In this document: piece after piece, positions 1 through 7,845 of the stretch
How positions within the stretch are numbered: position 1 is the stretch's first letter
Layout: every line of letters starts with the position of its first letter
Source: a virus
Virus record (IMG/VR): IMGVR_UViG_3300025151_000071
Location: 1 to 45,119 of that record
Strand: one strand, 5' to 3'
Length of the DNA: 45,119 nt
Position numbers and translations under genes: made by a program
The notes under the pieces: generated by a model
The model's input: only the letters and a program-made list of their open reading frames with translations
Told to the model about the DNA's origin: nothing
Database searches by the model: none

Positions 1-384
1 GTTACTTGGATTACAGGAAACTCAGATGGTGGCGTGGCTATTGGTGGTATTGAACAACGAGGTGCTACTGTTTCTGCAACATCAACTGCTGATGCTGGTT
101 ATATCACACTATTAGAAGTGCCTTATGCAGATTACAAAGCAATTAAGGCATCTGTTCATATTACAGATTCAACAAACAACGAAGTTCAAACTATGGATGT
201 TATGGCGCATTATGACGGTTCAGCCGCTAACTATACTTCTTATGGTATTATCTTTGATGGTGCTGCCGCAATAGGTTCTATCGAAGCAGATTTAAACGGC
301 TCTAATCTAAGACTTAGATTCAAGAATGAACAAGGGGGAACTGCGACTCTTGCCGGAAGCATACACGCAGTATTACACGCATGA
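1..384 (+). CDS. Virion structural protein, C-terminal part (5' truncated)
   Basis: The reading frame is open from base 1, so the start lies outside the window; the GTG at 34 is only the first in-window start codon. The visible 127 residues are rich in Ala, Gly, Ser and Thr, with alternating hydrophobic residues that suggest beta strands. The stretch around VMAHYDGSAANYTSYGI, followed by a Gly/Ala-rich strand region, resembles C-terminal domains of structural or tail proteins of marine tailed phages. It sits directly upstream of other virion-type genes in the same direction, with a GAGGTGATT ribosome binding site for the next gene overlapping its end. A structural role is likely; the exact position in the particle is unknown. 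Confidence 0.6.
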   Translation, partial: VTWITGNSDGGVAIGGIEQRGATVSATSTADAGYITLLEVPYADYKAIKASVHITDSTNNEVQTMDVMAHYDGSAANYTSYGIIFDGAAAIGSIEADLNGSNLRLRFKNEQGGTATLAGSIHAVLHA

Positions 385-395
385 GGTGATTAAGT

Positions 396-1151
396 ATGGG
401 TAGACAACCGTTTAGAAGAAGAAAATCAGATAACACCATAGATGATGGAACAGGTGGTGGCGGAAACACAACAGGTATGCCTCTTGTTGGCGACCAAACT
501 AACAATTATACTCAATATTATCTTATGCACAATTTACATTCAAATACTAATCAAGGCATTAATGTTACGGCATCTAATAGTTGGTTTTACAATGGTTACA
601 CAATATTTTTCAAGTGGGTAGTACCAAAAACAGGCACTTTGGATGGCTTGTATGTTGGTATAAGTTCTGCTAATAGCAATACAAACTTAGCATTAAGAGC
701 GGGTTTATATGATTTAGATTCTGATGCTGAAATTAATGAATTGCAATACTATGTAGATATTGATTTAAGTGGTGCTTCAAGTGCTACACTTTTGGGTTCA
801 ACTGCATGGAAAGACAAAGATGGTAATTCTATATCCGCACCGACTGTAACGAGGGGAGATGAATACTTTTGTGGTTGGGTTCAAACACAGGCTACACCTA
901 ATATCTTTGAACCCCAAATATGGAATCATACTTGTGATATTAACTTGATGAGCGGTACGGGCCAACTTTTTACATGGGGAAACCCAAGTCATATGTATCG
1001 TATGACTCATTCTTATTGGACTTACTCTTTACCTAAAACATTCAGCACTAGCGATGATACAAGTGCAGGTCAAGCGAACAGACTTTGGTTAGGCACAGGA
1101 ATGACTACTATTAGCAAGAATCCAAACATAAGGGCTAAAATTACGGATTGA
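396..1151 (+). CDS. Putative virion/tail structural protein
   Basis: 251 residues. The start is supported by GAGGTGATTAAGT just upstream. A short basic N-terminus (QPFRRRKSD) is followed by a Gly/Thr-rich linker and then a roughly 200-residue region of Asn-, Thr- and aromatic-rich beta-strand character, typical of jelly-roll-like receptor-binding or decoration proteins. No catalytic motif is seen. Its neighbours are another structural-type protein and a tail assembly chaperone-like protein, so a tail or tail-tip component is the best guess. Specific family not recognised. Confidence 0.5.
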   Translation: MGRQPFRRRKSDNTIDDGTGGGGNTTGMPLVGDQTNNYTQYYLMHNLHSNTNQGINVTASNSWFYNGYTIFFKWVVPKTGTLDGLYVGISSANSNTNLALRAGLYDLDSDAEINELQYYVDIDLSGASSATLLGSTAWKDKDGNSISAPTVTRGDEYFCGWVQTQATPNIFEPQIWNHTCDINLMSGTGQLFTWGNPSHMYRMTHSYWTYSLPKTFSTSDDTSAGQANRLWLGTGMTTISKNPNIRAKITD

Positions 1152-1444
1152 TGAATATGTGGAAAACTACGGAAATAGATGAAGATGGAAATATATCAGA
1201 AGAAACAAGAAACTGTTCTTGGGAAGAAATTAGAAACCTGAGAGATGGCTTATTAGCGACTACTGATATGTATATGTGGCCTGATAGATTTGATTTATTA
1301 ACAGAAACACAACAGAATGAATTACTTGCATATAGACAAGCCTTGCGCGATTTACCCGAAACAGGATATGATGTGGATGATGCAGAAACGGAAGGTGCAA
1401 ACAATACATTACTTAATATGCCTACTCAGCCGGATTGGTTATGA
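1151..1444 (+). CDS. Tail assembly chaperone-like protein
   Basis: About 97 residues. The ATG at 1151 overlaps the previous stop as TGATG and is preferred over an upstream in-frame TTG. The core reads IRNLRDGLLATTD, then a Trp-containing loop, then YRQALRDLPETGYD. This matches the tail assembly chaperone / tail-fibre assembly pattern (LRxxLLxxTD...YRQALRDLP) seen in many tailed phages (Phage_tail_APC type). Such proteins help fold or attach tail fibres and are usually encoded just after the fibre gene, as here. The acidic C-terminus ends in QPDWL. Assignment rests on motif recognition alone. Confidence 0.72.
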   Translation: MNMWKTTEIDEDGNISEETRNCSWEEIRNLRDGLLATTDMYMWPDRFDLLTETQQNELLAYRQALRDLPETGYDVDDAETEGANNTLLNMPTQPDWL

Positions 1445-1495
1445 TAAAAATTATTAAACAAACTTGATGTGGAAGAAAATAGAAACGGTGATTGA

Positions 1496-1792
1496 ATGGC
1501 TCTAGAATTAGATTATGAACATGATTTAGGATTTACAATGAATGGAATCTATGCTAAAATAGAAAGACTTTCTCTTGAAAATAAAAACAATGATGAAGAC
1601 ATTTCAGTTGATTATACTGTTAAGTTTTACAAAACCGAAACTGCAAGACAAGAAGGAGAACACCCTTTTGGTGGAAAATCTTTTACAATGCCTCTAAATG
1701 TTTCTAATGGTAAAACCCAATATAACTTAGTCAGACAATGTTACCTTCATCTTAAAGAACAAGAAGGTTTTACTAACTCAATTGATAGTTAG
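1496..1792 (+). CDS. Small protein of the structural module, unknown function
   Basis: 98 residues; the ATG follows GGTGATTGA. The protein alternates charged and hydrophobic residues and looks like a small alpha/beta protein (YTVKFYKTET, then GGKSFTMPLNV). Two Cys/His-free halves and no membrane segment. It is the last gene of the rightward structural block and overlaps the 3' end of a convergent leftward gene by four bases. A virion-associated or tail role is inferred from position only. Confidence 0.5.
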   Translation: MALELDYEHDLGFTMNGIYAKIERLSLENKNNDEDISVDYTVKFYKTETARQEGEHPFGGKSFTMPLNVSNGKTQYNLVRQCYLHLKEQEGFTNSIDS

Positions 1793-1932
1793 ACTTTAGC
1801 CATTTGATAAAGAGCATAGCAACCTGCATATGTTCCCATAATAGCAACAAATCCTATTATAATATACACAGGTAAAAAGGACGAATCTATTTGGCCGTCT
1901 AAAACTTTTGAAATTGCGCTTACGTCAATCAA
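1789..1932 (-). CDS. Single-span membrane microprotein
   Basis: 47 residues when started from TTG (1932-1930), which has GAGGGGTG six bases upstream; an in-frame GTG lies three codons further up but has no ribosome binding site. A short polar N-terminus precedes one clear membrane segment, about residues 20-42 (LPVYIIIGFVAIMGTYAGCY), and a short QMAKV tail. It is the last gene of the long minus-strand arm and converges on the structural block. Function unknown; small membrane proteins in this position can be lysis-associated, but nothing here proves it. Confidence 0.55.
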   Translation of the reverse strand: MIDVSAISKVLDGQIDSSFLPVYIIIGFVAIMGTYAGCYALYQMAKV

Positions 1933-1944
1933 TCTTCCCACCCC

Positions 1945-2094
1945 TCAAATATTGTGTCTAAGCATTTAATCATCATGTTACAGGTAGAGGTCGGTCGGGT
2001 CATATAATAGTGTAAAAAAAACACCTAGTTTATTATTGTTATTTTACTAAAAGTTATACTATAACGATTAGAAATATACATTGGTGGCGAAACC
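1945..2094. other. Non-coding gap at the end of the minus-strand arm
   Basis: No credible ORF. It contains an A/T-rich stretch and a short GTGT-A7-ACAC dyad near 2010-2024. The minus strand carries TATTATATG-like sequence (about 2003-2012) that could be a TATA box for the 47-residue membrane microprotein. Nothing else is recognised. Confidence 0.4.
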
Positions 2095-2143
2095 AAAAAA
2101 AAAGCGAAGTGGCCGAGCAAAATTAATTACTCGACCACAACGC
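2095..2143 (-). terminator. Hairpin plus T9 terminator
   Basis: On the minus strand, GCGTTGTGGTCGAG (2143-2130) pairs with CTCGGCCACTTCGC (2117-2104), with one G-T pair and a two-base internal mismatch, followed at once by nine T residues (2103-2095). The left arm overlaps the last codons of the zinc microprotein at 2123-2260. This is the likely transcription end for most of the leftward arm. Confidence 0.65.
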
Positions 2144-2260
2144 TTTACATTCTCTACATTTCCATATGTAGAGTCTTTCGTCAGAACCGACAACCTTTCC
2201 TAAAATTCGTATAGGAATGGTCTGTTGATTACAAACTTTACATATTTCAGCGAGGCCCAT
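2123..2260 (-). CDS. Zinc-ribbon microprotein (45 aa)
   Basis: A 45-residue protein with two CxxC knuckles: C7-K-V-C10 near the start and C35-R-E-C38 near the end, separated by a strand-rich linker (IPIRILGKVVG). This is a minimal zinc ribbon. The start ATG follows AGGAAATAG and lies inside the end of the next-upstream membrane microprotein gene (14-base overlap). Its 3' end is built into a terminator hairpin. A nucleic-acid or protein-binding role is typical of such folds, but the target is unknown. Confidence 0.62.
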   Translation of the reverse strand: MGLAEICKVCNQQTIPIRILGKVVGSDERLYIWKCRECKALWSSN

Positions 2261-2411
2261 TTCTATTTCCTGTTTGTTCTTCTACAATCAACTTTTCCAT
2301 GTAGTCTTCAATTGTTCCATCACCGTATCGGGTTGAACCGAAAGCGGCGAAAAACAATAAAGAAATAATCAGGATAAAAATAAACCATCCAATCCATTCA
2401 AACGGCGACAT
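2247..2411 (-). CDS. Single-span membrane microprotein (54 aa)
   Basis: 54 residues. Residues 4-24 form a strongly hydrophobic segment (FEWIGWFIFILIISLLFFAA), followed by an acidic, soluble tail of about 30 residues (DGTIEDYMEKLIVEE). The start ATG overlaps the stop of the exonuclease gene as TAATG, with GGAGGT upstream, so the two are translationally coupled. N-out/C-in or the reverse cannot be decided. Function unknown. Confidence 0.62.
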   Translation of the reverse strand: MSPFEWIGWFIFILIISLLFFAAFGSTRYGDGTIEDYMEKLIVEEQTGNRNGPR

Positions 2412-3010
2412 TACCAATTTACCTCCAACTCTAGTTGTTCTTCATTCTGCATGGAAAAGCCTTTGATTAATTTATTTTGCCTTCCATGAGTCCATAAATC
2501 ATACACTAATTGGCAATCTGATAAACAATATTCTGCAACTTTAGTGTATTCTCCTGCTTTCCAAACTAAGGGTGCTTCTTCACTAGTCATTAGTTTATCA
2601 GAACCTAGTGTATGTTGAACCAAGTTAGATAAAGAATATCTTTCACCGAATTCTTTAGTTAAGTAATGGCTCGTATCAATGTATGATTTATTATCAAGAT
2701 ACTTGCCTATACAATAAATATCTAACGCATTTTTCAATACAGGTAAATCAAACGCTACAATATTGTGTCCCAATAGTTTACCACCTTTTTCAAAGTGGTC
2801 ATCTAAATCAAACTTTAGTTCTGAAATAGGTTTTACTGTAACATTACTTTTTGATATTGAATCATCTACTTGCTTATCTATGTAAATAGTTCCTTTGTCT
2901 CCATCCCATGTACAGACAGTAGATACAAGAAACATATGGGTATTACCCCAACCGCCTATTTCATGGGCGTAGTTTTTTGTTTCTAAGTCTATGGCTAGAA
3001 CATCAGACAT
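2411..3010 (-). CDS. DEDDy 3'-5' exonuclease
   Basis: 199 residues, one RNase H-fold exonuclease domain. Motif Exo I is AIDLET with D8-x-E10; Exo II is GHNIVAFDLP with D88; Exo III is Y161-C-L-S-D165, the Tyr variant that defines the DEDDy subgroup. These acidic residues bind the two catalytic metals that cleave 3' nucleotides. The length equals a stand-alone exonuclease domain (DnaQ/PolB-exo-like). AGGTGA precedes the ATG. The polymerase at 8934-10655 has its own proofreading domain, so this enzyme probably serves repair, recombination or nucleotide recycling. Fold and activity are well supported; the substrate is not. Confidence 0.85.
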   Translation of the reverse strand: MSDVLAIDLETKNYAHEIGGWGNTHMFLVSTVCTWDGDKGTIYIDKQVDDSISKSNVTVKPISELKFDLDDHFEKGGKLLGHNIVAFDLPVLKNALDIYCIGKYLDNKSYIDTSHYLTKEFGERYSLSNLVQHTLGSDKLMTSEEAPLVWKAGEYTKVAEYCLSDCQLVYDLWTHGRQNKLIKGFSMQNEEQLELEVNW

Positions 3011-3018
3011 TTTTTCAC

Positions 3019-3114
3019 CTAACCAAACGTAGCAATACCTAACATGGCTAACAATATAGTAACGGGTAGAATGATTGTAAGTTGAATTATTCCTTTCAAC
3101 AAATCAATAATCAT
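3019..3114 (-). CDS. Membrane micropeptide (31 aa)
   Basis: 31 residues, almost all hydrophobic (LLKGIIQLTIILPVTILLAM), forming one membrane span. The ATG overlaps the upstream stop as TGATG and the gene fills the gap before the exonuclease gene, whose AGGTGA site lies at its end. Coding is supported by this gap-filling, coupled arrangement rather than by similarity. Function unknown. Confidence 0.5.
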   Translation of the reverse strand: MIIDLLKGIIQLTIILPVTILLAMLGIATFG

Positions 3115-3359
3115 CACTCATCACCATCTGCTGCGCCCCAAAGTTTAGCAATTTTACTTTGTTCTGCTTTCTTTGGGTCAGGAACATCTTTGTAGGTAGT
3201 TTTTCTTAACCATGCTACTAAATGTTCTCCGCCACCAACGGTAATCATTCCAACTAAACCCCATCCGTCTTTGCCGTATGTGTTTAGTGATTCATTAATC
3301 ACCTTTGGGCCATCACTTGTTTTGTACACCACGTAATCGTGTTCATATGTTTCCTTCAT
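3114..3359 (-). CDS. DUF4177-like small protein
   Basis: 81 residues from the ATG at 3359, which has GTGAT upstream; a GTG three codons earlier is less likely. The pattern YEHDYVVYKTSDG, LNTYGKDGWGLVGM, then a final strand (HLVAWLRK) matches the DUF4177 type, in which a conserved 'LNxxGxxGWxLV' turn links strands of a small alpha/beta domain. Biochemical function of that family is unknown. Placed between a helicase-type ATPase and a membrane micropeptide, coupled to both. Confidence 0.55.
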   Translation of the reverse strand: MKETYEHDYVVYKTSDGPKVINESLNTYGKDGWGLVGMITVGGGEHLVAWLRKTTYKDVPDPKKAEQSKIAKLWGAADGDE

Positions 3360-3364
3360 TTTTA

Positions 3365-4810
3365 TCACTTCTTCCTCAAATATGTTTTTCTTCCGATTTT
3401 CTTTTCATCGAATGTGTTTTCTAAAATATCATTATACCAACGATAAATTGTTGCTTGTCCCTTCTTTGTCTTCTTTCTAACTGCTTCCATGAGAACTGTT
3501 TTATTTACCCACTCATCATTTGCGCTTAGAGAATCATAAACTTCTATGAATGAATTTATTTCTTTCTTGTCTGCTAAAGACTGTGCCTTCACCTTCAAGG
3601 CCGTATCTAGCCACGACACAAGCGATTTATAGCATTGCCGTATCATAGAAGAAGCCTGTCTAACGTGTCTTTCTGTAACAATAAAACGTTTAGATGTATC
3701 TGTAATACTAGGTGCTTCTGCTATACAACATAATACAGATAGTCTAACCATCATTGCGTTCATTCTAGTAATGAAGTTACCCGCTATCTCAAAAACTTCG
3801 GTTCTACTATCAGATACGAAGTTTCTCATTTTGTAAGATTCGTTTAGTAAGGCATCGTTAAACGCTGAACCAAATCTAATTGTTTCTAATGCGTTTTCTC
3901 CATTTGCAACAAAGTGTTCATGTAGAGTATCATAAATAATTAAGAAATTACTTGCAAAGTTATTGATAGGCATATTTCTTTCTTTGATTGTTCCAACTTC
4001 TAACAGAATTGCTTCTCTTAATTCATCCTGAACTTCTTGTGGTATTTCTGCAATGTAGATTAAACAACGTTGCATTACTCCCTTTTCTGCAATAATATTA
4101 GTAAGTTGTTTTGGTATGTATGTTGTACCAAACAAAGAACGTCTACAAAGACATTCCAATATTTCACCATCTTTCAACCGCTTACTTATTTTCCAATTTT
4201 CACCATGTAAAGAATTCATAAATGTATTCATATACATGATAACATTCTCTTTGTGTTGAGATTGCTTGAATACACCTGAGTATTCAAACTCATCATATGC
4301 TGCTAAACCATCTCCTTCTAATGCTCCTTTGATTGGAACGAGAACTCTTTCTCTAGATGTTCTACCGTCTTCATCTTCAACCATTACATCTTCTTCTTTG
4401 AATGAACCAATTAACGCTGCATCGGTTGTATCTTTAACATCAAAGATATCAAATTCAGTTCCATGCTTTTCATTTATCATCTTAAATGAAAGATTTGCTA
4501 CAGGGCCAAAGAAATCATACAATGTTGTTTTTCCTGTTCCTGATGTTTGCATCCATAAGAATTGGATTCTAGTATCATCTATTCTTCTACCACTAGGAAT
4601 AGCAACCATATCTTTACATAATTGCCCTAGTAATACGAAAAAGGATATTGTTGCAGGAACTTCATTATATTTTGAAACATCAGTTGCACTCTTTACATAT
4701 CTTTCAACTACTTTAGGTAGTGAATTTTTATTCACGATGTTTGTTTCTGTTTGTTCTGATAATCCTTCATAATACAGTCTTTCTAATTCATCTTCAATTT
4801 CTATACTCAT
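3365..4810 (-). CDS. P-loop ATPase, probable replicative helicase
   Basis: 481 residues. Walker A is TSGTGKTT at residues 89-96 and a Walker B-like YDEFEY lies at 172-177; an Arg-rich FGTTYIP region and VMQRCLIYIAEIP follow, as in DUF3987-type / SF3-like ATPases that accompany AEP primases. The C-terminal 70 residues look like a winged helix (NKTVLMEAVRKK...IYRWYNDIL). With primase, polymerase, clamp and ligase nearby, unwinding of the virus replication fork is the likely role. An MCM- or DnaB-type helicase is not seen elsewhere in the window. The SF1 helicase at 30630 is UvrD-like and less suited to the fork. Confidence 0.65.
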   Translation of the reverse strand: MSIEIEDELERLYYEGLSEQTETNIVNKNSLPKVVERYVKSATDVSKYNEVPATISFFVLLGQLCKDMVAIPSGRRIDDTRIQFLWMQTSGTGKTTLYDFFGPVANLSFKMINEKHGTEFDIFDVKDTTDAALIGSFKEEDVMVEDEDGRTSRERVLVPIKGALEGDGLAAYDEFEYSGVFKQSQHKENVIMYMNTFMNSLHGENWKISKRLKDGEILECLCRRSLFGTTYIPKQLTNIIAEKGVMQRCLIYIAEIPQEVQDELREAILLEVGTIKERNMPINNFASNFLIIYDTLHEHFVANGENALETIRFGSAFNDALLNESYKMRNFVSDSRTEVFEIAGNFITRMNAMMVRLSVLCCIAEAPSITDTSKRFIVTERHVRQASSMIRQCYKSLVSWLDTALKVKAQSLADKKEINSFIEVYDSLSANDEWVNKTVLMEAVRKKTKKGQATIYRWYNDILENTFDEKKIGRKTYLRKK

Positions 4811-4812
4811 TA

Positions 4813-5508
4813 TTATACCTCAATTTTTTCTTCTGAATTTAAAACCTCAATTAATCTTGAGGCTAAAGTTTTTCCAAATCCTTTGATTTCACTAATTTCA
4901 TCTACGGTTGCTTCACCTATTTCCATTAGAGAACCAAATTTTTTGATTAGGGATTTTGCTTTCTTTTCGCTAATTCCCTTGATTCCCATAAGCACATCTA
5001 TTCGTAAATCGTCTGTGCTTATCTTTTTCTTAATCATACGTGGAACATATACGTTTCTATCAATAGGCTGCATCTTTGCTACAACTGCAATCATTCTTGC
5101 TGCGGTTTTCGCATCATTAACCCATAAAATAGAAGCGTCTAGGTCTAGAATTATTCTACCTATTGCTCCATCAAATTTACGTTTTAACATAGTCCATTGG
5201 GTTTTAATCGGCCCACCAAACTTAGCGTGTTCTTTGTAACGATTGAAAGCATCAGAAAAAGTACCATAAAGAATCACAACATTATTTTGAAATTCTCTAT
5301 CCATATTATCTAATTGATTCCATAATCGCTTATTCATTATTGATTGAAGAAAATCAAAAGTAGATTTTGCTTCAAAACAAACATCGTTGAAAATATAGTC
5401 TCCAACTTCTAACCATTGTTTTTCATGTTGAATGTTTAAGGAATTACATTCTTCAATAACAAAATCTGTTAATTCTGAATGTTCTCTACTATCTATTACT
5501 AGTTTCAT
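4813..5508 (-). CDS. XPF/ERCC4-type structure-specific nuclease
   Basis: 231 residues. The N-terminal ERCC4 nuclease shows IDSRE (D6, E9), GDY (36-38) and F-E46-A-K48-x3-D52, corresponding to the GDXnERKX3D signature with Ala in place of the Arg. The C-terminal part has tandem helix-hairpin-helix motifs (LMGIKGISEKKAKSLIKKFG and EIKGFGKTLASRLI), which bind DNA backbone. This is the domain order of archaeal XPF and of the Hef nuclease part, enzymes that cut flaps, forks and junctions. The start codon overlaps the stop of the upstream zinc microprotein (ATGA). Likely role: processing of replication or recombination intermediates before packaging. Confidence 0.85.
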   Translation of the reverse strand: MKLVIDSREHSELTDFVIEECNSLNIQHEKQWLEVGDYIFNDVCFEAKSTFDFLQSIMNKRLWNQLDNMDREFQNNVVILYGTFSDAFNRYKEHAKFGGPIKTQWTMLKRKFDGAIGRIILDLDASILWVNDAKTAARMIAVVAKMQPIDRNVYVPRMIKKKISTDDLRIDVLMGIKGISEKKAKSLIKKFGSLMEIGEATVDEISEIKGFGKTLASRLIEVLNSEEKIEV

Positions 5509-5600
5509 TCCCTACACCCGTTACAACAACCAAGTGATATATTCCACTTGTATTGTTTTGAATTACAAGTATTACATCTCACATAAAGTGGTTCACTCAT
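5505..5600 (-). CDS. Zinc-ribbon microprotein (31 aa)
   Basis: 31 residues with C9-N-T-C12 and a second knuckle C26-x2-C29 (preceded by C25), the minimal pattern of a zinc ribbon. The ATG overlaps the primase stop and the TGA overlaps the XPF-nuclease start, both as four-base ATGA junctions, and GGAGGT lies upstream. The tight coupling to two replication genes supports real translation. Target unknown. Confidence 0.62.
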   Translation of the reverse strand: MSEPLYVRCNTCNSKQYKWNISLGCCNGCRE

Positions 5601-6607
5601 TCAACATACCTCCAACATTTACCTACACAGTACCCGTTTGGTATTAAAACCCCTTTACAACTAGGAGCATTATAACCCTTGAAAACAATACCTTCAACAT
5701 ATCGTTGTGTTGTAGATTTGTCCCAATCTAACCAAACATCTTCTTTAGAGGAAATAAGTTCCAACTCATTCATAATAATCTCAACAATTTCTCGATTCTT
5801 TTCATTCGATAATTCTCTTTCACCTAAACTTAACAAATCTCTAAACCATTGTATGAGATATACTCTAGCATAGTGGCTAGGATTTTCAACATATATTGCA
5901 TGATTTAGGCATGGTATCAAAGGTAATCTACCAACAGATTCAGGTATATCAATTTCAATCTCAGAAATTTCAATAGGGACTACTTTAGGCCATTGAACTA
6001 ATTTAGTTCCAATGGTGGTTTTTTCCACAACTCTTGAAGATTTTGCTAGATTTAGAATATGTTCTAAAGGTTGTTTTAAATCTTCTAATTCAAGTGGAAT
6101 ACAGAAGTATGGTTTTCCATTTTCATCTGAACTACTCAAGTTTATCGAATTAGGAATCCTACGTAGTCTATTAGTCTGAATACCTGTCCTATCCAATGTA
6201 TCAAAGTGAGAAAACGTTTCGGTATAATACTGCTGAATGCTTCTGATATCATTGGCTATCTCCCCATACACAAACAGATGAAATCCTTTCCCACTAAAAT
6301 ACATTTTAAACATTACATCGTCTTTACGTAAAAAGTCTACAACGTCTTTCAAATCTTGGTACGCCAACTCTAATGGTTCATTGTGTGCATCAAAATCTAA
6401 AAACGCTCTATCCAAAATAACGGTTTTGTCGTTTTTTGAATTATCGAAGTATTCAGCAAAATCATAAACAGTCGTATAACAATTCATAATTCCGTTGTAA
6501 AGATTAATCCATTCTATGAACTCATTCTTCGACTTCACTATCTTCCTTTTCATTTGGGGGGCTTTCCGTATATGGCTCCCCGCCCAAACTTCTCTCGGCA
6601 TTTTCAT
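5597..6607 (-). CDS. Archaeo-eukaryotic primase, PriS catalytic domain fused to PriL-like Fe-S domain
   Basis: 336 residues. The N-terminal AEP core has D71-F-D73 (metal binding), S105-G-K-G-F-H110 (the sxH motif) and a third acidic site near LDR (D139), followed by the RLRRIPNSIN strand. The C-terminal third carries four cysteines, C233, C317, C327 and C331, in a context (APSCKGVL...GYC...CW) typical of the 4Fe-4S domain of the large primase subunit. Catalysis and the initiation domain are therefore in one chain. The first ATG has GAGGTGA upstream, and the PREVWAG segment looks primase-like, so the 86-base overlap with the upstream gene is probably real. Role: RNA primers for virus DNA synthesis. 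Confidence 0.82.
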   Translation of the reverse strand: MKMPREVWAGSHIRKAPQMKRKIVKSKNEFIEWINLYNGIMNCYTTVYDFAEYFDNSKNDKTVILDRAFLDFDAHNEPLELAYQDLKDVVDFLRKDDVMFKMYFSGKGFHLFVYGEIANDIRSIQQYYTETFSHFDTLDRTGIQTNRLRRIPNSINLSSSDENGKPYFCIPLELEDLKQPLEHILNLAKSSRVVEKTTIGTKLVQWPKVVPIEISEIEIDIPESVGRLPLIPCLNHAIYVENPSHYARVYLIQWFRDLLSLGERELSNEKNREIVEIIMNELELISSKEDVWLDWDKSTTQRYVEGIVFKGYNAPSCKGVLIPNGYCVGKCWRYVE

Positions 6608-6896
6608 TTTTATTCACCTCATTAAATTGCACTTTTGCAGTTGCTAATTCTTGTTTTACTATTTCTGCTATTCTAACTTTCAATTGTTCCATTACCGTAG
6701 TCATGTATAATTGACCAAAAGGAACTCTAGTTTCAGAAAATACTTGTGTATTCCAAATCATTTCTATCTTTTCAGTAGTTGGCATTTTGTTGTATATTGT
6801 ATCGGCTAAAGAATTGATTGTATCATTTACATTTGCTAATTCAGTAAAAGACCAAACCTTTTGATTAAGTTCTTGTTTGACTAATTTATCTATCAT
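6522..6896 (-). CDS. Unknown protein upstream of primase
   Basis: 124 residues, mostly helical (QELNQKVWSFTELANVNDTINSL...) with a disordered, Glu/Pro-rich C-terminal tail (EPYTESPPNEKEDSEVEE) that runs over the start of the primase gene in another frame. AAGGAGG precedes the ATG, inside the upstream basic micropeptide. No recognised motif. The coupling to primase suggests a replication accessory role, which is inference. Confidence 0.6.
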   Translation of the reverse strand: MIDKLVKQELNQKVWSFTELANVNDTINSLADTIYNKMPTTEKIEMIWNTQVFSETRVPFGQLYMTTVMEQLKVRIAEIVKQELATAKVQFNEVNKNENAERSLGGEPYTESPPNEKEDSEVEE

Positions 6897-6955
6897 TTCT
6901 TTTTCCTCCTTTTCTTATAATCTTCTTTTGCCTTACGGTAATCTTTCCATTTCAT
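6893..6955 (-). CDS. Basic micropeptide (20 aa)
   Basis: Twenty residues, half of them Lys or Arg (MKWKDYRKAKEDYKKRRKKK). It begins with ATGA over the stop of the Cas4-like nuclease and ends with ATGA over the next gene, filling the gap exactly, and it contains that gene's AAGGAGG site. It may be a true peptide or simply a translational coupler. Confidence 0.35.
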   Translation of the reverse strand: MKWKDYRKAKEDYKKRRKKK

Positions 6956-7845
6956 ATCCAACTCTCCGCATCAGCCGCTTCACAAATACCAAAGAAACTA
7001 CAATTTGCACAAGTTTTGTAAAAATACTTAGTTTCAAATTGTTCATTTTCATATGCGTGTAGCAGTTTAGCAATTCCTTTCATTACAGAATTGATACTAC
7101 TTTTCTTTGCGTCTTCAACATATATATGATTAGAATCAGGATAATACCAACCCCAATGAGAAATAGGTATTTCAGGGTCAAGACCCATTTCTACTAATTT
7201 TTCATCAGGTGTATTCTCAAACAATATTTTGTAAAAGGCCATTTCCTTTCTCATCATTGTCTTTTTCCAATCTTTCCATGCTCCGGTCTTAAGTTCAAGA
7301 GGGACATAAATATCGCCATCTTTGAACATTCTATCAATAATACCTTGTAGATGAACCTTGTAATCCCTAGTTAAAGGATAATCAGGGTGTGTATCTGCTG
7401 CAATAGTTATTTCTGCGTCTAATAAAATCTCATTGATTACAGGTAAGAAGTCTTCTAATGTTCCTTCTTCCTTAGCCTCTTGAAATCTATTCGCTTCAAA
7501 GATAGACATAGTTTGATACATATCTGTATAATCATCAATAGGATAAAGGCTCAAACAATAATCAACTAATTCACTATGAGAAAGATTCTCCGCTTTCTTA
7601 ATATCAAAAGTATTGAAGAAATCTTCTCTAGCATTGTGTATTACTGTTCCTTTATACATTGCTTCTGATGTATCAATAGGCATTTTCAATATGTATTGAA
7701 ATTCGTATCTTTTAGGACACCATTGATATGAACCAAAAGAAGACTTTGATATCTTCAATATAGGTTCTTTTTCGTCATCGTATTTTTCAGGCAACCATTG
7801 GTATGTATATTCTCTCCATTCATTTTCTAATTCCATTATTATCAT
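6952..7845 (-). CDS. Cas4/RecB-family nuclease with Fe-S cysteines
   Basis: About 297 residues from the ATG at 7845, which overlaps the upstream stop as ATGA; earlier in-frame ATGs lie inside the upstream gene. The PD-(D/E)XK core is visible as GTVIHNA (His motif), the strand with LQGIIDRMF (D) and VPLELKTGAWKDW (E-x-K). A Cys in SYQWCPKRYEF pairs with a C-terminal cluster, CANCSFFGIC, giving the four cysteines of the 4Fe-4S site found in Cas4 and AddB-like nucleases (PDDEXK_1 type). There are no cas1/cas2 genes or repeats, so this is a replication/recombination or end-processing nuclease, not a CRISPR component. Confidence 0.8.
   Translation of the reverse strand: MIIMELENEWREYTYQWLPEKYDDEKEPILKISKSSFGSYQWCPKRYEFQYILKMPIDTSEAMYKGTVIHNAREDFFNTFDIKKAENLSHSELVDYCLSLYPIDDYTDMYQTMSIFEANRFQEAKEEGTLEDFLPVINEILLDAEITIAADTHPDYPLTRDYKVHLQGIIDRMFKDGDIYVPLELKTGAWKDWKKTMMRKEMAFYKILFENTPDEKLVEMGLDPEIPISHWGWYYPDSNHIYVEDAKKSSINSVMKGIAKLLHAYENEQFETKYFYKTCANCSFFGICEAADAESWI

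Noticed and set aside
6952-7845. CRISPR-Cas system suggested by a Cas4-like nuclease
   Set aside because: No repeat-spacer array and no cas1, cas2 or effector genes; Cas4-like nucleases are common in archaeal viruses.
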